From Hyphomicrobiales bacterium (GTDB lineage: Bacteria; Pseudomonadota; Alphaproteobacteria; Rhizobiales; Methyloligellaceae), in contig QIGN01000165.1 in assembly GCA_003228955.1 (NCBI GenBank), positions 1-64,000 of the forward strand: a DNA stretch of 64,000 bases. The letters are read 5' to 3'. Of the stretch, positions 37,896-45,584 are shown piece after piece; positions within the stretch are counted from its first letter, which is position 1, and each line of letters opens with the position of its first letter. The notes below the pieces were generated by a model. It ran no database searches. It was given only the letters and a program-made list of their open reading frames with translations, and was not told the DNA's origin. The position numbers and the translations under genes were made by a program.

Positions 37896-38651
37896 ATGCT
37901 GGAAATCAAAAATCTTCACGTGAAGATCGCCGATGAGGAGACCGAAATCCTCAGAGGTATCGACCTCGCCCTTTCCAAGGGAGAGGTGCACGCAATCATG
38001 GGGCCGAACGGCTCGGGAAAATCGACCCTCGCTTATGTGCTGGCGGGCAAGGATGACTATGAAATTACCGCCGGGTCGGTCACCTGGAACGGGGAAGACA
38101 TCACCCAAATGAGCCCGGACGAGCGCGCCGCCAAGGGTGTTTTTCTGGCGTTCCAGTATCCGATCGAAATCCCCGGGGTCGCGACAATGACTTTCCTGCG
38201 CACCTCGCTCAATGCGATACGCAAGGCGCGCGGAGAGGAGGAATTGTCGACCCCGGAATTCATGCGCGTGGTCCGAGAGAGGGCCGAGGAATTAAAGGTT
38301 TCCAGCGACAAGCTGAAACGGCCTCTCAATGTGGGTTTCTCCGGCGGCGAGAAGAAGCGGCAGGAGATTTTGCAGATGTCCCTGCTTGAGCCAACGCTCT
38401 GCGTGCTGGATGAAACCGATTCCGGTCTCGATATCGATGCGCTGAAGATCGTTGCCGAGGGCGTGAACGCCCTGCGCGGCCCGGCGCGCGCCATGCTGGT
38501 CATCACCCATTATCAGCGGCTGCTGAACTATATCGTGCCCGACAAGGTGCATGTGCTTTCGAACGGCAAAATTGTACGCACGGGCGGCAAGGAGCTTGCC
38601 CTGGAGCTTGAGAAATCCGGTTACGCCGAATTCGGCGAAGCGGCGGCCTGA
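37896..38651 (+). CDS. sufC: Fe-S cluster assembly ATPase SufC
   Basis: ABC-type ATPase driving SufBCD conformational change. 251 residues from ATG 37896 (M-L-E-I-K-N-L-H-V is the conserved start). Walker A G-P-N-G-S-G-K-S-T, Q-loop F-Q-Y-P, signature S-G-G-E-K-K-R (SufC-type variant), Walker B C-V-L-D-E-T-D-S-G-L-D, and H-loop I-T-H-Y. Cytoplasmic; pairs with SufB and SufD. 17 bp before sufD. Confidence 0.98.
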   Translation: MLEIKNLHVKIADEETEILRGIDLALSKGEVHAIMGPNGSGKSTLAYVLAGKDDYEITAGSVTWNGEDITQMSPDERAAKGVFLAFQYPIEIPGVATMTFLRTSLNAIRKARGEEELSTPEFMRVVRERAEELKVSSDKLKRPLNVGFSGGEKKRQEILQMSLLEPTLCVLDETDSGLDIDALKIVAEGVNALRGPARAMLVITHYQRLLNYIVPDKVHVLSNGKIVRTGGKELALELEKSGYAEFGEAAA

Positions 38652-38668
38652 AGGAGTGGCGTTGTCAC

Positions 38669-40018
38669 ATGTCCGTTGAAGTTCTGAAGACAAAGGCCGA
38701 GCAGGGTCTCGCCGATCAGTACACGGCCGCCAGGTCCGGTCTTCCGGGGGCGGGCAATGGGTGGGCCGAAGGTCTGCGCGAGGCTGCGTGGGAGACTTAT
38801 TCGTCCGCCGGCCTGCCGCACCGCCGGATTGAAGAGTGGAAATACACCGATCTGCGCGCGCTGCTGCGTGATGCTTACCCGCCGGCGCCGGCACTGGCGG
38901 AAGCTCTGACGGGAGAAGATGTGTTGGCCGCGCTCGGCCCGGTATTGGCGGGGCTCGACTGTCACCGGCTGGTCATCGTCAATGGCCAGTTCCGGCTCGA
39001 ACTCTCAGATGCGGGCGGACTTGAGGGCAAGGGCGAGGTTTTCTCCCTGGGCGATGCGCTCGGCGATCCGTCCCACTGGCTGAAACAGACGCTGGCGCAG
39101 GTGAACCCGCCCCTGAACGATACGGTTGTTGCGTTGAATACGGCGCTGATGACAGGCGGTGTCGCCATGCGCATTGCGGACAAGGCGGAACTGGGCAAAC
39201 CGGTTCACATTGTTCACATGCTCACCTCCGGGGAGGCTATGAGCGTCACCACCCGCAATGTGGTTGTTGTCGGTGCCGGCGCCAAAGTGACCCTGTTGGA
39301 AAGCTATGTCTCTCACGGGAGCGCTCCGGCGCAGCGCAACGCGGTGACGGAACTTGTCGCGGGTGACGGGTCGCAGGTGCATCACATCAAATTCCAGAAT
39401 GAAAATCCGGAGACCGCGCATTTGACGAGTTGGATGACCCGGCTTGGAGCGGACGTCTCCTATGATGCGTTTCAGTTTTCCCTTGGCGCCGCAATCGCGC
39501 GCAACCAGATATTCGTGGCCTTCGCGGGCGAGGGGAGCCGCTCCCATATCAGCGGGGCGGTTCTCGCACGCGGGCGCCAGCACAATGACACCACCATGGT
39601 GGTCGATCATGGCGTGCCCGGCTGCGAGAGCCGTGAATTCAACAAGCTCGTGCTCGATGGTTCCGCGCGCGGGATTGTCCAGTGCAAGGCCATTGTGCGA
39701 AAGGATGCGCAGAAAACCGACGGCCACCAAATGGCGCGCGCGCTGATGCTGTCGGATGGGGCGGAGTTCGACTCCAAGCCGGAACTTGAGATTTTTGCCG
39801 ACGATGTGGTGTGCGGCCATGGCTCCACCTCGGGCCAGGTCGATGCGGAGCAAATGTTCTATCTGCGCGCGCGCGGCATCCCGGAACCCCAGGCAAAGGC
39901 GCTTCTGGTCGCCGCCTTCATCGGGGAGGTCATTGAAAAAGTTGAAAATGAATCCATGCGCGAGGCCTTTTTGAAACTTACCGAAAGCTGGCTCGCGGGC
40001 GAGGGGGAGGGAGGGTGA
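38669..40018 (+). CDS. sufD: Fe-S cluster assembly protein SufD
   Basis: 449 residues from ATG 38669. Beta-helix partner of SufB in the SufBCD complex, involved in iron acquisition. N-terminal P-H-R-R-I-E-E-W-K-Y-T-D-L is the SufD hallmark; C-terminal V-V-C-G-H-G-S-T-S-G-Q-V-D and Y-L-R-A-R-G-I-P-x-x-x-A are conserved with SufB. Its stop overlaps the sufS start (GTGA, 40015-40018). Confidence 0.97.
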   Translation: MSVEVLKTKAEQGLADQYTAARSGLPGAGNGWAEGLREAAWETYSSAGLPHRRIEEWKYTDLRALLRDAYPPAPALAEALTGEDVLAALGPVLAGLDCHRLVIVNGQFRLELSDAGGLEGKGEVFSLGDALGDPSHWLKQTLAQVNPPLNDTVVALNTALMTGGVAMRIADKAELGKPVHIVHMLTSGEAMSVTTRNVVVVGAGAKVTLLESYVSHGSAPAQRNAVTELVAGDGSQVHHIKFQNENPETAHLTSWMTRLGADVSYDAFQFSLGAAIARNQIFVAFAGEGSRSHISGAVLARGRQHNDTTMVVDHGVPGCESREFNKLVLDGSARGIVQCKAIVRKDAQKTDGHQMARALMLSDGAEFDSKPELEIFADDVVCGHGSTSGQVDAEQMFYLRARGIPEPQAKALLVAAFIGEVIEKVENESMREAFLKLTESWLAGEGEGG

Positions 40019-41286
40019 ATATGGTCGACACCATGACTTCCGAACCTGAAGGAACCGCAAGCCGCGCCGCTTATGACGTGGAGCGTATCCGCTCCGATTT
40101 TCCAATCCTGTCGCGCGAGATACATGGCAAGCCGCTGGTTTATCTCGACAATGGCGCCTCCGCGCAAAAGCCAAAAGCCGTCCTCGACGCCATTCAGAAC
40201 GCCTATGCTCATGAATATTCGAACGTTCATCGCGGCCTGCATTATCTCTCCAACACGGCGACGGAGAATTATGAAAAAGCCCGCGGCTCCGTGCGGCGGT
40301 TCATCAATGCGGCCTGCAATGAGGAAATCATTTTTACCCGCAATGCGACCGAGGCCATCAATCTGGCGGCGCAGAGCTTTGGCGGGACAGTGATTGGCGA
40401 GGGCGATGAAATTGTTCTCACCATCATGGAGCACCACTCCAATATCGTGCCCTGGCATTTTCACCGCGAGCGCTCCGGCGCCGTTCTGAAATGGGCGCCG
40501 GTTTCCGATGAGGGCGAATTCCTCATTGAGGAGTTCGAAAAGCTGCTGACCCCAAGAACCAGAATGGTTGCCGTGCCCCATATGTCCAATGTGCTGGGAA
40601 CGGTGGTGCCGGTGAAAGAGGTTGTGCGGCTCGCTCGCGACCGCGGCATTCCCGTACTCGTCGATGGCGCGCAGGGTGCGGTGCATTTGCCCGTGGACGT
40701 GCAGGATCTCGATTGCGATTTTTATGTTTTCACCGGCCACAAGGTATACGGCCCCACCGGTATCGGAGTGCTTTACGGGAAAAAGAAGCATCTGGAGACC
40801 ATGCCGCCCTATCAGGGGGGCGGTGAGATGATCGGTACGGTCGCGACTGACGAGATAACCTATGCCGAGCCGCCGCACCGTTTCGAGGCCGGGACGCCCG
40901 CTATCGTCCAGGCCATTGGACTTGGCGCGGCACTCGAATACATGATGGATGTGGGGATGGAGCGCATCAAGGCCCATGAAGACTCCGTCCATGACTATGC
41001 AAAGCGGCGTCTGGGAGAAATAAATTCCCTGCGTATGATCGGTACAGCAAAGGGCAAGGGCGGAATCATTTCGTTCGAGATGGAGGGCGTGCATCCTCAT
41101 GACATTTCAACCCTTATAGACCGCTCGGGCATCGCCGTGCGCGCCGGCACCCATTGTGCCGAGCCGCTGCTGGCAAGGTTCGGCGTAACGTCAACCTGCC
41201 GTGCATCATTTGCGATGTATAATACCGTCGAAGAGGTGGACGCCTTGGCGGTAGCGCTCATCAAGGCGCAGGACTTCTTTGGATGA
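40015..41286 (+). CDS. sufS: Cysteine desulfurase SufS (group II)
   Basis: 423 residues from GTG 40015 (ATG 40021 is possible). Cysteine to alanine plus enzyme-bound persulfide for SufBCD. Y-L-D-N-G-A-S-A-Q-K-P, E-H-H-S-N-I-V-P-W, PLP lysine in T-G-H-K-V-Y-G-P-T-G, and catalytic Cys in R-A-G-T-H-C-A-E-P-L in the short group II loop. No sufE or sufU gene is seen in the operon, so the sulfur acceptor is elsewhere or absent. Stop overlaps sufT start (ATGA). Confidence 0.97.
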   Translation: MNMVDTMTSEPEGTASRAAYDVERIRSDFPILSREIHGKPLVYLDNGASAQKPKAVLDAIQNAYAHEYSNVHRGLHYLSNTATENYEKARGSVRRFINAACNEEIIFTRNATEAINLAAQSFGGTVIGEGDEIVLTIMEHHSNIVPWHFHRERSGAVLKWAPVSDEGEFLIEEFEKLLTPRTRMVAVPHMSNVLGTVVPVKEVVRLARDRGIPVLVDGAQGAVHLPVDVQDLDCDFYVFTGHKVYGPTGIGVLYGKKKHLETMPPYQGGGEMIGTVATDEITYAEPPHRFEAGTPAIVQAIGLGAALEYMMDVGMERIKAHEDSVHDYAKRRLGEINSLRMIGTAKGKGGIISFEMEGVHPHDISTLIDRSGIAVRAGTHCAEPLLARFGVTSTCRASFAMYNTVEEVDALAVALIKAQDFFG

Positions 41287-41726
41287 GTGATATGAGCGAA
41301 GACCCGAAAGTTTCAGATTTCATCCATGACAAGGCGCCACTTCCGGAGCCTTGCGCGGAGACCGTGTCTTCGGCGAAGGACGCCGGCCCGGCGCCAGCCA
41401 GCGCGCTTGGTGATGAAGAAATCGAACGTCTGACCAATGATCTGATAGCGGCGATGAAGAGCGTTTATGATCCGGAAATTCCGGTCGATATCTATGAATT
41501 GGGGCTGATCTACAAAATCGATGTGGATGACGACCGCAATGTCGCTATCGAAATGACGCTTACCGCGCCGGGCTGCCCAGTGGCCGGCGAAATGCCCATC
41601 TGGGTGCAGAACGCCGCGCTGACCGTCGCGGGAGTGTCGGATGTGAAGGTGGAACTGGTGTTTGATCCGCCGTGGGACCCGAGCCGCATGTCAGAAGAAG
41701 CACAAGTCGCGTTGAACATGTTTTGA
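41283..41726 (+). CDS. sufT: SUF system assembly protein SufT (DUF59/MIP18 family)
   Basis: 147 residues from ATG 41283. The N-terminal ~40 residues are variable. The DUF59 core has D-P-E-I-P-V-D-I-Y-E-L-G-L-I-Y, T-L-T-A-P-G-C-P-V-A-G-E-M-P with the conserved Cys, and F-D-P-P-W-D-P-S-R-M. Homologues assist cluster maturation of targets such as aconitase or lipoyl synthase. Sits in the usual sufS-sufT-sufA order. Confidence 0.96.
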   Translation: MSDMSEDPKVSDFIHDKAPLPEPCAETVSSAKDAGPAPASALGDEEIERLTNDLIAAMKSVYDPEIPVDIYELGLIYKIDVDDDRNVAIEMTLTAPGCPVAGEMPIWVQNAALTVAGVSDVKVELVFDPPWDPSRMSEEAQVALNMF

Positions 41727-41776
41727 GTGGGAGACGGCGTCTTGACGCAAGTGCGTCGTGATGCCATTTGAGTCTT

Positions 41777-42181
41777 ATGGGCAATATGTCGAATAAGCCG
41801 AAGATCCTGTCGTTGACTGACGCAGCGGCGGATCGTATCAGGAATTACGTCGCAGGTTCGCAAAAGCCGGTAGCTGGAGTGCGCGTGGGCGTCAAGAATG
41901 CCGGTTGCGTCGGCATGGAATACACCATGGAGTTTGTCGAAAGCGCTGACCCGGCTGACGACCTGGTCGAGGAGAAAGGCGCAAAGCTCTTCATCGATCC
42001 CAAGGCGATTCTGTTCCTGCTCGGGGCGACAATGGACTACCGGGCGGACAAATTGTCCTCCGGGTTCGTGTTTGATAATCCCAATCAGACCGGTGAGTGC
42101 GGGTGCGGTGAGTCGGTATCCATTACGCCGGCCAGCGAAGCCCTGCTTGAGTCCTTCGATAAGCCGATCCGGGTTTCATAG
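41777..42181 (+). CDS. sufA: A-type Fe-S carrier protein (SufA/IscA/HesB family)
   Basis: 134 residues if ATG 41777 is used (TTG 41768 and ATG 41786 are alternatives; no strong ribosome site). Cluster-binding cysteines are conserved: one in K-N-A-G-C-V-G-M and two in G-E-C-G-C-G-E-S near the C-terminus. It transfers clusters from SufBCD to target proteins. Last gene of the suf operon; the following GGDEF gene is convergent. Confidence 0.95.
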   Translation: MGNMSNKPKILSLTDAAADRIRNYVAGSQKPVAGVRVGVKNAGCVGMEYTMEFVESADPADDLVEEKGAKLFIDPKAILFLLGATMDYRADKLSSGFVFDNPNQTGECGCGESVSITPASEALLESFDKPIRVS

Positions 42182-42225
42182 ATTCGGTGACCCGACCAGA
42201 CGCGCATGGGCGGGTCTTCGCCCGT

Positions 42226-43323
42226 TCAGGCCGCGTTCGTCTTGGCTTCAGCTTCCGGCAGGTCGGTTTCCGCTTTGACATTGTCGCGCCCGGCAGCTTT
42301 CGCCGCATAGAGGCTGACATCGGCGCGCTCAATGAATTCCGGGATGCTTTCACCGGGGCGATAGGCCGAGACGCCGATCGACATGGTGACGCGGCCAAGG
42401 TTTTCTCCGGTTGACTTTTTCACAAGCTCTTTGTTTTTGACCAGGACACGGATCTGGTCTGCCACGATGGCCGCGGCGGCCAGTTTCGTTTGCGGCAACA
42501 GGATAGCGAACTCCTCGCCTCCATAACGTGCCGCGCAATCCCGGCCCTTGACGTTGGTTTTCAATGTATGCGCGACCAGCCGCAGTACCTGGTCTCCGGT
42601 CTGGTGCCCGTGAGTATCGTTGAATGCCTTGAAATGATCGATGTCGAGCATGAGGAGGCAGAGCGGCGTGTCCGATTCGACCGATTCCAGCATTTCCAGA
42701 TCGATGGTCTGGTCGAAGCGTTTGCGATTGATCAAACCAGTCAGTTCGTCGGTGAAGGATTCAAGCCTGGTGAGTTCCAGGCTCATCTGCAAATCATCGA
42801 TTTGCTTCTTGGAATTCGCCAGGCGCTTTTCAAGCACATCGTTGTACTCTGCCATGTCATTGGTGGTTTCAAACAACTCGCCAAGCACTTCCTTGAGTTG
42901 TTGGGGCGATTCAATGCCAGCCAGTTGTGCGTTTACGCCTTTTAGCGATTGCCCATAGCTGCCGGTGCGTTCGCTTGCGGCTTCGATCACCGCCATGATC
43001 TCGGTCATCTCTCCGCTTACTTTTGAGCCGACCGTGTCCACTTTGTCCGAAATATCGCGTTTCGAAAGATAGGTCTGGTAGATTGATTCCGCGTCTTCCT
43101 CCGTCAGGCGGGAGTGGGTCTCCAGGGCTTTGCGCAGGGCGTTGCAAAGCTCTTTGTTGGATGCGGTGACGAAGGCGTAGAGAAGCTCGTAGTTTCGTGG
43201 AATTGCCGGAATTCGCAACTGCTTGAGAAGACTTTGTGTACGCTCGCCATGCGCCGTTGCGCGCGCAAAGTCTTCAACGGTCTGAATGGCAGGCTGGGTC
43301 GCATTCGTCTGAGTGGTGGCCAC
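42226..43323 (-). CDS. GGDEF-domain diguanylate cyclase
   Basis: 365 residues from ATG 43323. Residues ~1-170 are helical with no transmembrane segment and a coiled-coil (~125-185), so it is cytoplasmic. The GGDEF domain (~190-345) has D-E-L-T-G-L-I-N-R, D-I-D-H-F-K-x-F-N-D-x-H-G-H and an intact G-G-E-E-F active site, so it should make c-di-GMP. The product-inhibition I-site, RxxD at five residues before GGEEF, reads K-G-R-D and is not canonical, so feedback inhibition may be weak. No input domain is recognised. Confidence 0.93.
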   Translation of the reverse strand: MATTQTNATQPAIQTVEDFARATAHGERTQSLLKQLRIPAIPRNYELLYAFVTASNKELCNALRKALETHSRLTEEDAESIYQTYLSKRDISDKVDTVGSKVSGEMTEIMAVIEAASERTGSYGQSLKGVNAQLAGIESPQQLKEVLGELFETTNDMAEYNDVLEKRLANSKKQIDDLQMSLELTRLESFTDELTGLINRKRFDQTIDLEMLESVESDTPLCLLMLDIDHFKAFNDTHGHQTGDQVLRLVAHTLKTNVKGRDCAARYGGEEFAILLPQTKLAAAAIVADQIRVLVKNKELVKKSTGENLGRVTMSIGVSAYRPGESIPEFIERADVSLYAAKAAGRDNVKAETDLPEAEAKTNAA

Positions 43324-43456
43324 TGAAAGTATTTCCCTTGGGTTGTCAAGACTTTAGGGATGCATCGGGCCAGGGTCCGATTCCCCTTTTGCGCCAACCT
43401 GCACACAGGAAATTTGCCTCAGGGATGTTAATGGGGTGTAAAAAACCGGAGAAAAA

Positions 43457-44869
43457 TCAACTTTGGGGTTTAGCAGGCCGTTTCAGAAAATCCGGCACAT
43501 GATCGCCCAATCCGACCGTTTTGCCACCGGGTTTGCCTGCCTTGCGCGCAGATTTGTCGCGTCTGGTCCTGGTTTTGCTTTGTTGTGGCGCTTCCGCCGC
43601 CGCCGCGTTGTGCTGCGATGAAGCCTGCTTGCGGTTATTCGGTTTCGCCGAGTTTTCCTTGCTACGCTCACGCCGCCCTCCGCGCCCGCCTGAGCTGTCA
43701 CGACGGCTCGCGCGGCTGCGCGGCTTGTCGTCTCGTGACTTGGCCGAAGGAGGGTCGCCGAGCCAGTCGATATCCTTGCGCACGAGTTTCTCTATTGCTG
43801 AAATCGCCCGCATTTCGTGGGATGTGACCAGGGTAACGGCACAGCCCTTGCGTCCCGCGCGTCCCGTGCGCCCGATCCTGTGGACATAGTCTTCCGAGTG
43901 AACCGGCACGTCATAGTTGAAGATATGGCTGACATCGGGGATATCGAGGCCGCGCGCCGCGACGTCACTGGCTATCAGGTAAGTGACATCGCCATTGCGG
44001 AAGCCTTCGAGCGTGGCCGTGCGCTGGGTCTGATGCAAATCGCCATGGATTGCTTCGGCGTTCAGGCCATGCTTGACAAGAGAGCGATGCAGAATGGCGA
44101 CATCGCGCTTGCGGTTGCAGAAAACAATGGCGTTCTTCACCTTCTGGTCGGCCATGATTTCGCGTAGCGCCGCCCGTTTTTGTTTGGGATCCGAAGGGGC
44201 GTAACAAAGCAGCTGCTCGATGGTGTCGACCGTGCTGCTCGGGCGTGTGGCTTCGATGCGTTCCGGATTATTCAGGAAATTATCGGCAAGCCGTTTGATT
44301 TCCGCCGGCATGGTGGCCGAGAAAAACAGTGTCTGGCGCTGTGGCGGGATGAGTTTGGATATGCGCTCCATGTCGGGAATGAAACCCATATCGAGCATCC
44401 GGTCGGCTTCGTCTATGACGAAAATCTCGACACCTGTCAGCAGCAGTTTTCCACGCTGGAAATGATCGAGCAGCCGTCCCGGCGTTGCAATCAGGACATC
44501 CGCGCCGCGGTCGAGCTTGCGGACCTGTTCATCGAACGAGACGCCGCCGATCAGCAGCGCCACGGTCAGTTTGTGTTCCGCCCCCAGGGTTTCAAACTCC
44601 GTGACCACCTGGGCCGCCAGTTCGCGCGTCGGTTCCAGAATGAGCGAACGGGGCATCCGCGCCCGGGCGCGTCCGCGTTCCAGGAGCGTCAGCATGGGGA
44701 GAACGAAAGACGCGGTCTTGCCCGTCCCGGTTTGCGCGATGCCCAGCACATCGCGCCCTTTCAGCGCGACAGGAATGGCCTGAGCCTGAATTGGAGTCGG
44801 TATCTCGTAGCCCGCCTGCGTTACCGCAGTCAGAACTTTTTCGCTGAGGCCAAGTTTTTCAAATGTCAT
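43457..44869 (-). CDS. DEAD-box ATP-dependent RNA helicase (RhlE-like)
   Basis: 470 residues from ATG 44869. Q motif F-E-K-L-G-L...P-T-P-I-Q, Walker A A-Q-T-G-T-G-K-T, P-T-R-E-L-A, T-P-G-R-L-L-D, D-E-A-D, S-A-T, and in the second domain H-G-D-L-x-Q-x-x-R, D-V-A-A-R-G-L-D-I and H-R-I-G-R-T-G-R. The C-terminal ~110 residues are Arg/Lys/Ser/Gln-rich and disordered, probably RNA-binding. A degradosome or ribosome-assembly role is likely. Confidence 0.95.
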   Translation of the reverse strand: MTFEKLGLSEKVLTAVTQAGYEIPTPIQAQAIPVALKGRDVLGIAQTGTGKTASFVLPMLTLLERGRARARMPRSLILEPTRELAAQVVTEFETLGAEHKLTVALLIGGVSFDEQVRKLDRGADVLIATPGRLLDHFQRGKLLLTGVEIFVIDEADRMLDMGFIPDMERISKLIPPQRQTLFFSATMPAEIKRLADNFLNNPERIEATRPSSTVDTIEQLLCYAPSDPKQKRAALREIMADQKVKNAIVFCNRKRDVAILHRSLVKHGLNAEAIHGDLHQTQRTATLEGFRNGDVTYLIASDVAARGLDIPDVSHIFNYDVPVHSEDYVHRIGRTGRAGRKGCAVTLVTSHEMRAISAIEKLVRKDIDWLGDPPSAKSRDDKPRSRASRRDSSGGRGGRRERSKENSAKPNNRKQASSQHNAAAAEAPQQSKTRTRRDKSARKAGKPGGKTVGLGDHVPDFLKRPAKPQS

Positions 44870-45094
44870 GCAAAGGCGCCGTTCTTGCGGTCGCGTTGTC
44901 TTTCTCAAAAAGCCTTATGGCACCGATTTTCACATGTGATACGAATCGGCAAAAGAAGATTGTAGAGCCGGGGCCGGAGCATAGGCAGCGCGGCGGGTTT
45001 GTCAATTGATGACAGTGCGGAAAAAGGTAGGGCATGCGCCGCTAAACATGCGTTATAGATTGAGAGTGAAGCTGAAGGAATATGAGTTGAAGCC

Positions 45095-45565
45095 GTGAGT
45101 GAATCCCATGCCAATGTGCTGGTGCGCCCGCCATACCTTTATTTGGGGGGGCTTTTGGCCGGCGCTCTGATCGAGTTGGTTTTGCCGTTGGGCCCTGGCC
45201 TGGCCGGTGGCGGCTTGCGGCCAATCGCGATCGGTCTTGGGCTTGCCGCGATCGGCCTCGGGGTTGGGATAAAGGGGATTCGCCAGTTCGGGGACGCTGG
45301 GACATCTGTCCAGGTTGACGAACCCACCGAGGCGCTGGTGACCGGCGGGCTTTATGGCTGGTCGCGCAACCCCATCTATATCGGGTTGAGTGTGCTCTAT
45401 GCCGGGCTTGCGATTGCGCTGACAACCGGCTGGGGGCTGCTGGCGCTGCCATTCGTGATCTGGATTATGAACAGGGGTGTTATTGACCGCGAGGAAGCCT
45501 ATCTGGCTACGAAATTCGGGGAGGATTATCTCGCCTACAAGAAAAGGGTCCCGCGCTGGTTGTGA
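45095..45565 (+). CDS. Membrane methyltransferase, isoprenylcysteine carboxyl/phospholipid methyltransferase-like
   Basis: 156 residues from GTG 45095. Four hydrophobic segments (approximately residues 15-35, 42-60, 90-110, 112-130). C-terminal S-R-N-P-I-Y, R-E-E-A-Y-L-x-x-K-F-G-E-x-Y-x-x-Y-x-x-x-V-P-R-W is the hallmark of ICMT/PEMT-type enzymes, which methylate membrane substrates using SAM. The substrate is unknown. Convergent with parE, 19 bp apart. Confidence 0.9.
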   Translation: MSESHANVLVRPPYLYLGGLLAGALIELVLPLGPGLAGGGLRPIAIGLGLAAIGLGVGIKGIRQFGDAGTSVQVDEPTEALVTGGLYGWSRNPIYIGLSVLYAGLAIALTTGWGLLALPFVIWIMNRGVIDREEAYLATKFGEDYLAYKKRVPRWL

Positions 45566-45584
45566 GGGGTTCCGGATTGGAACT

